A DNA stretch of 64,000 bases from Carposina sasakii (taxonomy: Eukaryota; Arthropoda; Insecta; Lepidoptera; Carposinidae): positions 3,729,115 to 3,793,114 of the forward strand of contig CP053161.1 in the NCBI GenBank assembly GCA_014607495.2, written 5' to 3'. A model generated the notes under the pieces. The model saw only the letters and a list, made by a program, of their open reading frames with translations. It did no database searches and was not told the origin of the DNA. This document shows positions 41,759-54,100 of this stretch, one piece after another. The stretch's first letter is position 1; each line of letters begins with the position of its first letter. Position numbers and translations under genes: made by a program.

Positions 41759-42439
41759 CATGTCAAATCTAAGTTACGAGGATTTCACAGATGGTTATGT
41801 GATGTGACAGTTATAAAAAAATACAAATTCACACTTACTTGGAGATTGTCGTTCCACAATATGTTAATTTTGCGACGTATCACTATGATTTGCACTATAT
41901 TTTATTGGGAGTAAAACTTCCTGTGTTACGTTTTCGCTGGTTTTCGCCGATTCTTGCTTGACATTCCATAACCTTAAAAAGCCCGCGAAAGATATCTATT
42001 GGATAACTGTTTTACCGATAATTTTGGTTAACCATTATCTGTTGACTTTTAGATGTCTTTATAACGTCATCTATATGCCATGTAGAAATGTCATCATAAA
42101 GACAACTACTAGACTTATCGTTTTGGGAACATTAAAAACCCACCTTTCAGATAACCGTACAATTGTTGAAATTTCAAAGCTGTCATATAGTCATCTTTAA
42201 GATATGTCCGAAAGACAACCTGATCATGGCAACTTAAAGATGCCGATTGGACATTAGTGCTACCTGGGTACTTACTCTTAACTTAATATTAGATTTTCTA
42301 CAGAGGCAAAGAGGGCTTCTATTTATCTGTTTTTATAGGTTTTTTTATCTAAGCTCAGCTGTCACTGTCAGTTTGGTGTTACCTGTAATAAAATAATTTA
42401 GGGAAGACCCTATGCTTAGCACAATCAACTATACAGATG

Positions 42440-43710
42440 TAACAGAAAGGGTATGTTAAGCGAAAAGCTATGCAAATAGCCCGCTAAAAGGAACCTATCC
42501 ACAAAATTTCAGACTCGAAATCACATGTTTATTTTTCCAGATAGTATGGAGAATTCCTAAACAACTCAGGAATGTTCATACAAGGGTATACCTATTATAG
42601 TAGAACTTTTTAAGTAATAATTTTATATTGCATAACAACTAATAGCATAAACCTCTTTTCGCAGAATATCGTTTGGCATTAACTCATTTAGCATACATTG
42701 AAACCCATATTTCTGTAAGTCAGAATTATCTGTACGCATAATTTTGGTATCCATAATAATCACAATGTATAATCATCACATCGCAGAAAGTTCAAAACCA
42801 GATTCATCTTTTGGCATATATTTCTTATCCATAACTATTTAAAAGTAGAACCATCATTTCGAACCATAATGCTTACAGCAAGAATCATCTTTTATGATTA
42901 TTGCAACACTTTTCTAATCAGGCGTTATCATTTTTACTATTGCTATTTGTTGGAGGTAGTAATAGTCTGATTACACAGAATGTGGGTACCTTAAAGCAAT
43001 AGGAGCTAATATAAGATTAGTATAATTTTATTTTCTGATTAATTTAATTGTTTTTTTTTCTAATAATTGTAATAAATAAAAGTTGATTTAATGATAATTA
43101 TTTGGTTTTTATATCCTTGCCCATGAGAGCATGTTCGTTTCTGGCACTCGCCGGCCGCTGCCGCGGCACGCTCGCTTCGCTCGCTCGGCTCGTGCATAAG
43201 AGGTCACAGTTCTAACCTAACCTAACCTACGCATTTTTAAAGAAGAAAGTAACCCAATCTATATTATTCTAATTGAAATTCTATGATCTTCATAGTATGC
43301 CTAGTTAAATTATGCCAAATAATCTGTACTCTAAATGAACGTTATGCTAAATGATATTATACAAAATTATAACTATGCCAAAGGTAAATATGCCAATAAA
43401 AATTCTACTATCTTAAATGTATGCCATTCTAAATTCGGTCATAAGCACATTATACCTAAAAATATTTATGTCAAATATTTTTTATGCCTAATAAATGATC
43501 GACTAAAGAAGTTTCTGCGAAGTCAGTTATCCCAAATAGGTTTCGGAGTATCAAGTTTCTACCAAATAGACCGCCCCCTTCATACAAACTTAAAAAATAA
43601 ATATGTGATTTTGATTCTCAAATTTTAGAAATACCTAGGTTCTCTATAGTGGTCTAATAACATAGCTTTTCGTTTAACATACCCTTTCTGTTACATTCTG
43701 TATACATATA
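42440..43710. mobile_element. MITE family B, expanded copy with nested repeats
   Basis: Left end GGGTATGTTAAGCGAAAAGC and right end GCTTTTCGTTTAACATACCC are inverted. The ~1.2-kb interior is AT-rich and full of ATGCCAAA/TGGCATA motifs, with a CGCTCGCTTCGCTCGCTCGG patch near 43170. No coding sequence is recognised. Confidence 0.55.
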
Positions 43711-44261
43711 AGGTTTAGCACAAGCAGCAGCACTAGGCCTGTAGTTCTCAGATATCGATAGAATATTCTTTATCGTAAAAATACAAGAAACAAGAAATTT
43801 TACAAAGACATGCTTATTTAACTTTAAATATAGTTCCTCTAGCAAACTGATTAGGACAGCGGGAGGTGAAGAGGGGAGCGAAGGGGAGGGTGATGCGCTC
43901 ACGCTATCTATTTTTATTTATTTTTAACTTGTCAGAAAATCCCACATTGTATTGGGCGATCCTGTGACTAGTTAAATGTACCTAACAATAACTAATAATA
44001 TTGTGTGGTATATTGCTGTTTTTGGGATCACTTGTGTGTGACTCTCCATTAGAGTTAATGGTTGATCAATAATAATTATTGGAACTTTATTTTTGAAAAT
44101 CATCTATCATGGTCAAAATTTTGTTTTTAAGCCATTATCCATAAGCCATTAAATTATTTTCCAAAAAAAAAAAAAATGTCGAAATTTTTTAAAATTATCA
44201 TTCGAAAATTTTCAGTGTTTTCGCCTCAGAATAATGGTCTGAAGCATAGAGATACCAAATC

Positions 44262-44328
44262 CCTGGTCTGAAGTCATTATATCAATATTTGAATCCCTGG
44301 TCTGAAGTCATTATATCAATATTTGTGC
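44262..44328 (+). repeat. Short tandem duplication in the WDTC1 upstream region
   Basis: CCCTGGTCTGAAGTCATTAT plus ATCAATATTTG occurs twice in direct succession; a degenerate TGGTCTGAAG precedes at 44235. Otherwise 43720-45146 shows no gene. Confidence 0.75.
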
Positions 44329-45146
44329 CTGGCTGTCACAAACAGCCTATATAAATCGATAGTAAAAATTCGCCTACTCACCTGCCCAGAATAGGTGTGA
44401 TTTTATTGTTACAATTAAAATATACATACAATAGCCACGATTTCATCCGCGCAAACATTAGAATTCTTGTTTCTCGCATTCTTGGAATTTCGGAAAATCT
44501 TTTACTGGTTGCCTGTCATACTAAGAACACAGCCTCTAAATTTCACGCCTGATATTAAGTGCTTTGCGAGATTGGTAAATTTTATTGTTATCAAAGAAGA
44601 GGAGTAAAATTTAGAATTCCCATTTTTCCATTCCCTCCTTTCTAATCGAATGGGTCCTACACAAGGAACACATCCTCTTTGAGTTCTGTAAGAAAGATCT
44701 GCGGTTTATGCTGTTCGTTCGTTAATTCTCAGTCATTCAGGACAAAGGATTTTATCTGTTTTGAAGAAGTTATATTACTAACGTATATTACTGCTAAATG
44801 TCGATAAATCAAACCTGCGAAACACGATATGATAAATCGATTTACCGTAATATCATTGGTCTACCTTGTTTTTGCCTTGTTCACAAAAATAAATATGGAG
44901 TTTTACAGCTGTTTGACAGCTTTGTTTTCGTAAAATAATCTTGTAGATTGAAAGGGAGTTTTTATTTATCTAAAATAATATAATAATTTCCTTCGGTACA
45001 TACCTACAGTAGGAATTAAATTGATTAGTCAGTAAGTTGAGTAAAGTAACAATGCAATGTACTATAAATAGGAACAGTGGTGGACATTGCTAGTCGATTT
45101 ATCCAATTTTGTTATGGTTGATTGGATTTATTAGTGAAGTATACCA

Positions 45147-48100
45147 ATGACAATGGGAAGAAGAGAAGAACCGGCATGGGCCAAGGGCACCCTGGGCCTG
45201 ACGGCAGCTAGGGAGCGCGGCGAAGTGACCCGGCAGTTCCAGACACGTCTAAACGTTACTAGAAGTAATATCGACCGACTGGGACTTGAAAAGGAGCTAC
45301 ACGGACATATGGGATGTGTGAACTGCTTGGAATGGAACCGTGATGGCTCGTAAGTTATCTGGAATCAATATTACAAAGCTGCTTTTCTCCAAAATGAGTT
45401 AAATGTAAATAATTAGGTGGCATCATCAGCTGCATCTCCTTTCGCGCATGTCGTAAGAGTCGACTAAGGAACTCGGGCATTCTCAGGCGATAAGCTAGCA
45501 ACTTGTCACTGATAATTTGAATATCCCTGCTATGTTAAATGTGACTTCATAATCATACTATTTTGGAAACAGCCATGTGTATGTAAGCATAGTAGAATTT
45601 TGTATTAACAAGAATATCTTCTGTTTTAGTATCCTAGCTTCTGCATCTGATGACCTCCATGTGATCCTGTGGGACCCCTATCGCTATAAAGTGCTGAACA
45701 ACATTGCAACTGGTCATACTGGAAATATATTCTCTGTCAAGGTAAGTCATAGTTTTTGAGGTGATATTTACCACATAAGTAAAGCCTAGGGGTGTTCTTA
45801 ATTCAAGTGGTAGGTGTACCCATAGCCACTTGTGACATTTTAAACTGAATGGTGAAAGTTGGGTGTGTAATTTGCACATTTATGTACAGACTGTTACTAT
45901 TATTATCTGTCTATCCTAAAACTTTTAATGAATAATGCATAAGGTATTAGTCATACTCAATCAATAATGAAAAAATAGGGTTGTCATCATGACTGATTAA
46001 GATGTGGTAGAGGCAGGGCCGGCCCGCCCATACAGCGAACGGAGCAGTCGCCCCAGGCGCCAAATCCTAGAGGGCGCCTAAATGGTAAAGATATAGGTAT
46101 ATATTATTAGGAGCACACAGGAGAGGCGCCATAATTGGATCTCGCTCCATTCTAAAATTTACTTCAGGCCGGCACTGGGTACAATATAAAATTAAGAAAG
46201 CTTATATTGAAGGCAATATTTGTTTATTTTATGTACAGGAATAGATAAGGTACCCTTGTAACGGTTAGTCCTTAATTTGACCCTGTTAGATAAACAAATT
46301 TTTAATTACCTAGTGATCACAAATATGTAAACACCTATTTTCCTTGCACATCAGCTTATTTTCTCATGTATATTCCTAGTCATGCTTCAATATCAGATAA
46401 CATACTTGTGTTACATACATACATACAATCACGCCTTTATCCCTTACGGGGTAGGCAGAGCACTAAGGGCCGATAGAACCACATGGTGCCACTTCTGACC
46501 AATTTTTAGGGTATAATTGAGATGTACAAGTTCGGTTAGTAGTGACAGGTGGTCAGCCTATCGCCTACAAAACACCAAGACCCTCTTGTCCCTCTACTTG
46601 CTTGTACAGTATGCCCGGGAAGAGAAGCAGCTGCAGTATTACACATTTTTTCACTGTGTTAGTTACGTATAAGAGCTTGCGTTGATGTCAGAATTGAGAA
46701 TAGTATCAATACTTGTAAGGAAAGTTAGTTGTTTTCTTAGTACCATACTATAACAAACATATTTATTGGTAGAGATAAAATAAAATTAGTTTCAACTGGT
46801 CATGAAGTGTTTGTTTGCACTAAGTGCACCACACACACATTGTATAATCTTATAACTTATGACTGGTGTGTATTAAGCTACATTTTATCTAGATTTATCT
46901 ATACATCCACATTAATTAACTATACATGTATGATAATGAAATACTAGTCTGACTATATGTTTTATGAAAATAAAAAAAAAATTCACCAGAGATATCGAAT
47001 TGAAAGATAAATATAGAGAAATATAGGTTGCCTATGTAATCGTGGGAGTGCACCGCACCAGCGCTCATTAGGACAAGCCGCCAGTGGCTGAATTAATGGA
47101 TCTCAAAATAAGTAAGAACACAGAAATATTTGTGGTGCACAACTTGCAAACATTTTATGTCTTAAATTCTCACATAACTAATTTATTGACCAGATAAGAG
47201 AATATTATTATTTACAACATTTGCTGTATGTTATGGGAAGTTGAAGTCCTGGACCTTTTGTTTCATGGTCTTTATGGTTTTTTCCTCCAAATTGCCAGTA
47301 TGATGCACTCCAAACACTCACTGATGTAAAATGTTAAATAGTTAACATGTTGTCTTGTCTGCTTATCACGTTCCTAAAGTGCGACGTGAAAGTAACATTG
47401 CTCGCCTGCCTCGCGTATAATACATGGATCAGAGCTATCACTTAATTTGCAGTAGCAGAGACGAAGCGATGCGATAGCGAAAATTGAGCGTGTGTGCGCG
47501 AATCGCATTGCTTCATCAGGGAGCCGAAGCCGTTTACTAGCTAATTTCCTTTGAAAACCGTCTCCAACCTGCAACAATTCCCGTGCAGTTCCTAACAAGC
47601 GACGTGATCGCAACTTGCGCGGCGGACAACACGGTGCGGGCGCGCAGCCTGGTGTCCGGGGCTCCGCTGCTGGACTGCTCGTGCCACGTGGGCCGCGTGA
47701 AGCGCCTCGCCGCCGCGCCCGACAACCCGCACCTTGCCTGGTCGGCGGCTGAAGACGGACTGATATTGTAAGTGCTTTGCAAGATTGGTTATAGTATAGG
47801 TAGTATAAGTAGGTTTTTTTGAGTACTTCAGTTAGTATTGAACTTGTCATCGGTAAATTTATTTTTCCCGGGCATACTGTACAAGTCAGTAGAGGGATAA
47901 GAGGGTTTTGGTGTTTTGTAGGCGATGGGCTGACCACCTGTCACTACTAACCGAACTTGTACATCTCAACTATACCCTCAAAATTGGTCAGAAGTGGGCA
48001 CCATGTGGTCCAATCGGCCCTTGGTGCTCTGCCTACCCCTTAAGGGACAGAGGCGTGATTATATGTATGTATGTATTCAAAATCTTTTGAGCCAGAGCGC

Positions 48101-51100
48101 CAGATCTAACTACTTGCAACATTTTGGAAACTAGATGCACTAATAGTATCCAAATGGGGAAGCCAAAACTGCAGAATCTACATCTACGTTTAGCGGCGTC
48201 AGATGCAAATGATTAGTGACAATTTTGCTAGCTCATCGCCTGAGAGAACGCCCCTGAGTTCCTTAGTCGAATCCTATGACATGCACGGCTGATATATTCT
48301 AGTGAGATCCCGCATCACTTGACATAGTGTCTGTCCCCCTCTCAGATCTTTAAAACTACGCAACGGAGTAATTCAAGAGGAAGAACTAGAGAACGCTAGT
48401 TATATGTATACAGGGTGTCCCGGAAGTCGACGTCAAGCTGGAAACGGGAGATATGCCAAGTCATAATAGTTATCAGTAAAAAAAAATTCTAAGTTATGTA
48501 CATTTTTTTTTTCAGTACAGCCAGTTAAGGTTTGGCGAAGTATTCATTTTAAATAGTTGATTGGGCAAAACCTGAGATTTTCTTCCAAACTGGAGCAGTT
48601 GGCTTTGAATTTTAGGTAACAAGTTTACAGAAGCACTTTTCAGGATTACATAATAAAAAAGAAATTGACAAAAAGTGAAGAGTTAAAAAAACTATCACAG
48701 GGTGTAGATTTACTCGATTTTTTTAAAGTACTATAATTTATAAAGTACATAACTTAGATTTTTTTAAAATTTTCTGATAACTATTATGACTTGGCCTATC
48801 TTCCGTTTCCGGCTTGACGTCGACTTCCGGGACATTCTGTATTTATATTTTTAAATATTAGTCACAATATGACGTCACTTATTCTCTAGACAACACGACC
48901 TGCGCACCTCGCACCGCTGTAACGCGGACTCCCCCAACCTGCTAATCAACCTGGCGACCCACATCGGACGCTACGCTGAAGCCAAGTGCGTGGCCATCAA
49001 CCCTCGCCGCCCTTACCAGCTCGCGGTGGGCGCTAACGACTTCTACGTGCGCCTCTATGATACCAGAATGATCAAACTCACTAAAGTGCAAGTAAGTGTT
49101 AGACTCATAGAAAACCTGCCTGTTTTCCTGTTTTCCTATAGGCTTCTTCCTTCTCTATAGGGTGTTTCATCGTCGTCAAGCTTTCCGAATATTACGCATT
49201 CTCCTCATCATCACGAAGATTTTTCTAAATGAAACTTCGTTTGTACGTGAGAATGAACCGTTAGGTATAGGGCAGATTTTTTAACACTGCATATTATAAA
49301 ACAAAGTCGCTTCCCTTTTAGACATTTTAAAATACGCAACGGACTTTGATGCGATTTAAAATAAGTGATTCAAGAGGAAGGTTTATATGAATGAATAGGT
49401 AACTAGCGAACCGCCCTGGCTCACGCTGGTATAATAACTTACTTGGCTTATGTTCCTGTGTCCCCTAGATGGGGAAAGAGGGCTTGCACGGTAGCAATAA
49501 TTCCTGTGTCCCCTAGATAAGGCAGAGGGTTTACATAGCTGCAATCTTCTTCTACTTCAGCCTATTACAGTCCACTGCTGGACGTAGGCCTCCTCCAGGG
49601 CACGCCACAAGGCTACGGCCATGGGGGGTTTTTACCCATAGTAACCACGCTGGGCAGGCGGGTTGGTGACCGCAGTCTGGTTTTTGGACTATGTTGTCAG
49701 TACGGGAGGCGCTGCTGCCCGCCTCCCGGAAACCCTTAATCGCCTCGTACGATACCCACGGGCAGACAGGGGTGGTACAAACTTTACTCTGCCGGCACCA
49801 CGCGGCTAACGATAATAACTAACTTGACTTATGTTCCTGTGTCCCCTAAATGGGTAAGAGGATTTACAATGCAATTTGCAATGGTGATACGAAATTCTCT
49901 TTAACGGATGAAGTTGTGGTTGGCCGCTAGTGATCTCTATATATCAAAGAACCAGTGGGTATAGTAAAGGTATTACAGCTTTGTTATCATATTATCATAT
50001 CATATAATTTGCAGACGGGCCCAGCTTCCCGCTACACGGGAGAACGGGCGGCGTTGAGTGACACAGAACAAAACGTTCCCAGGGGAGCCGTGCAGTACTT
50101 CGCGCCAGGTCTGATATTATTACATTCATACACAAGGATGTGTTTTCAAAACAAGGGGTGGGCAGAACTGCAGTATTATAAAGGAGATCTTACAGCCTTT
50201 AGCATAGGGACAAAAGCAATAATCAGCGACAAGTGGCTAGCTCATCGCCTGAGAGAATGCCCCTGAGTTCTTTAGTCAAATCTTATGACATGCACAGAAG
50301 GAGAGGCAGCTGATGTATCACAGTGAAGCCCCGAACATACTAAAACAAAAACTTTAACGAAAATGTTATACAAGCCCCAAATTAGGATTCCCAGTGCAAT
50401 AAGGAAACAACATAAAAAAAAGATACTGATGACGTATGCATATGTCATTGCAGGCCACCTCTCAATGGACCCCAGCGAGGACTCGTTTCCAAAGAAAGCC
50501 ACCACATACGTCGCCTTCAGTCACGATGGCAATGAATTGCTGGTCAATTTGGGATGCGAACAGGTAAGTGATAGCTCTTCTTGGGCTAATCTCGGCTCTC
50601 CAGGCTCGCTTAGCGAGACTCTGGGCAACCTGAAAAGGCTGCTAGGATTTCTGGAGGAGACATGCTGGCTCGAGTAGAGAGCACACCACCTTTACGCAAA
50701 ATAGGCACACAGTCGTCGAGTTGCGAAAATCAGCCATACCAATAGCTCTTCTTTATGATCCTCATCTTATGAGGGCCTCTATGATACGTAGAGGTCCTGG
50801 GTTCCATTTCAACCCTGGCAAGGGATTATCTGTGAACCAAACCAAAGGTTTACTGGTATGTTTTGTGGCACTGCAGTTAATATATGTTTTTTTAAATAAA
50901 ATTATTAATAAAGAAATGGAAAAAATTCCTCACCCGGGTGGGAATCGAACCCACGACCTCTGCATTCCGCGTGCCAGTGCTCTCACCACTGAGCCACCGG
51001 GTCAATTACTCGGATGACGAATTTTACCATCTCTTTTCTAAATTACATATTGGCAACGTTATTTTTCATCCCGATAGCTATACACTAGCCAAATCTCGGC

Positions 51101-54100
51101 AAACAAAGCTGAATCCCTTAGCACAATGTTTAAAGATGAAACGATCAACCATATCCTAACGGATTATATTAATGGAGAAGTGTTTTTATAAATTTATCTT
51201 AGTCAAGATATTATATATGTTTTTTTTGTTGGTTGGTGATTATATTGTACACTAAATAAGAGGAAGTCGTGTCAGGCCATTGATTGGTCGCTGGAAATGA
51301 TGATAGAATCATCTCTTATTCTGACTCGACAAATTTGCCTCTTATTTTAGTTCTTAATATTTCTTTTTAAAAAAAATCATTGTTTCCCTGACCCATGGGG
51401 CTGGTGCTAGTGTATTTTTTAAAGTATTATTTTCACTAGTGTTCTGGGCACCTTTGTACCGGGAGCGAGCCACTAGATCTTAATTAGTTTAATGGGTTAG
51501 TTATAGTATGTACAAATTAAGTTTGATTTATAAATAAATAAATTTATAATTTTACATTTCAACTTAATTTTTCCAACATAATACGAGTTACTTTATTTTA
51601 GGTATACCTGTTTGATATAAACTCAAATCGTCGACCAAATCTAGTGGAAAGTTTTATAATACAACACAATCACGGATATCGCGAGGGGGACAAGAAGAAC
51701 GGAACCACGTCCGGAGCTAACGGAACAACGCCCGGGGCCAACGGGGCAATCTCCGGGGCTAACGGGACAACTTTTGGATCAAACGGGACAACAGGCGCCA
51801 ATGGCACGTTCGATTCGCCGCCAGTTATTTTACCAGAAAAGGTGCAGCTTTTGAAAGAAACGGTGAGTTAAATATATTTACTTATATGTAAGTAGGTGTT
51901 AGTTTTCAGTGGTTTTGTTTAGTAAAATAACTACTATTATTTATCAGAGATTCGTTTGTTATTCTCGACTATTTAACTCCGGTTTATATAAGTTTTTAAC
52001 AACGTAGTAGATACTTATTTGACATTGACTTGTACTCTGTGTACACATTTTTATTTTTATTTATATAGTTTAAATTTGACATGGACCTGTACTTACTTTG
52101 TGTAAGTGGGTATGTAATTTATATCAATTTAATTTAATTGTGTTATGATAATTGAATTTATACACACTAAGTGAGTTAAGTGTTACTATGATTATCTGAT
52201 ATCTAATCCAATGTAAGACTCTTTTGTTAATATGTTACTTAGTTTTGACTGTGTCGCTGGGAGCTCTCTTGCTATTGCTTCTTCCAAGCAATGACACTTC
52301 ACTGAAATAGTGTAACAGTAATAGTAGAATCATGCGGTGTGTCAGACCTAATGTTGGTTTTGCCATAAAGGAGAACTGTCTAGCAGCTCTCCTGGATTTC
52401 GTCTTTAGGCGACCTTAACTCTTATTAGCTCCACGTTGGTGGCTATTAAGCCCCGAATCGCTAACTTATGCCTGACAGCCCGTGATCAAATCGCACCTTG
52501 GTGTGGTGACCGTTGCCAAAGCAAAAGCTTTGCGATTTTTGTTTTGGGTTATTTAAATTCACCTCCTTTTTTGTTTGGTAGCGGTTTCATTTTGGGGTGC
52601 GAACATAGAAAGTAACATATAATTAGACAATCGACAAACAAGTTGTTAATGCTTTCATGTCGAATAAATGAATTTCAATTTGAATATATGTGTTATTCCA
52701 ATTTATCACATATTATGAAACAAATTTGCTTTTCGTTGTCTGTTTGATCTTTAAAACTTCTCAACTGATTTTGATGCGGTCTTTTTCAATATATTAGAAA
52801 GGGTGACTAGAGGAAGGTTATATGAGGTAAATGACTAATTAACATAATCTGTATGTTTCAGGCAAACGGCTTTGTAAACAAAGGCAACTACACATGCGCG
52901 GTGAAGCTGTACAACGAAGCTATAAGCTTGTGCCCCGACTGCGCTCTCCTATACTCCAACAGAGCCGCCGCATTGATGCGACGTGGATGGTCAGTATTGT
53001 TATTTACGTTAAGACTATGTTAGTTACATATGTAAAACCATGCCTCTTTTCCTGAGGGGTAGACAGAGATCACGGATCTCCATTTGCTACGTATCTGACA
53101 CGTCCTTCGCTTCATCTACTTTCATGATATTTTCCTTTGACGCTCGTCGGTTCAGGGTACTCTTAACTTGACCTCTCTCTAGAATTTCACCAATTTGGTC
53201 GGTGAAATTTCAGCGAGGTCTTTCCCTTCCAATCTTTCCATCCACTCTTCCGTATATTAGTTATTGTTAAATATATTAAACACTTGACAAACATAACCCT
53301 TCTTTTGGCGCAGTCAGGTAAAAAACCGTTTTGCTTTCCAGGGCCGGTGACACCTACTCGGCAATAAGAGACTGCTACAAAGCGATAAAGCTGGACGCGA
53401 ACCACGTGAAGTCACATTTCCGTCTGGCCAAGGGTCTGATGGATCTGAAGCGAGCGCGGGAGGCACACGAATGCCTCCTGTATTTCAAGGACAGGTTCCC
53501 GAGACACGCGGCCAGCCATGCCGTGTTTCTGCTACAGAAAGACATTAATGTCGCGCTGGAGAACATCGATACGCAGCGCGATGAAGGTATGACCTCTTTT
53601 GTTTTTAATAGGGATGTTACTAGTTATTTTATTATATCTAAAGATTATAAAATCTAAACATTTGCCAAAGAAAAACTTCGCTAGCGTGAAAGCTTTGAGA
53701 GATATAACAATTTTAAAATTACTGCAGTTTTAGACTTGCCCAAAAACGCAGGATTCAAACGGCTACTATATTATGTTGCTATCACATTTGGACACTAAAT
53801 CAAATCTTAATTTTACAGATAGGTATGGTTTTGATGATTAATTCTGATAAGCATAAAATGTCATTAAAATTCAACCATAGTCATCCCAATTCTACTTACT
53901 TTTTACATCTCATATTTGCAGTCCCCTGCGGCGCTGTTCGAATATGTATGTATGTATTTACATTCCAGCTACGATAGAAGCGGAAGAGAATCACCCGACA
54001 AGCGTGATGGAGCGCCAGCTACGCTCGTCTGCCATCGACCACACGGCACGGTTTCTGGGACACTGTAACACCACCACTGACATCAAGGAGGCCAACTTTC

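Larger units (their letters stand above)
40860..42270. mobile_element. DNA transposon with TACCCAGGTAGCA ends
   Basis: Ends TACCCAGGTAGCA and TGCTACCTGGGTA are perfect inverted repeats. The interior is full of short GTTATC/GATAAC and TTAAC motifs, a near-perfect hairpin (about 41257-41345), and small spliced coding pieces on - (next entry). Lies between YJU2B and WDTC1. Superfamily not assigned. Confidence 0.7.

Noticed and set aside
47374..47937. 187-aa minus-strand frame over WDTC1 exon 3
   Set aside because: Antisense shadow of GC-rich exon 3 continuing into flanking repeats.
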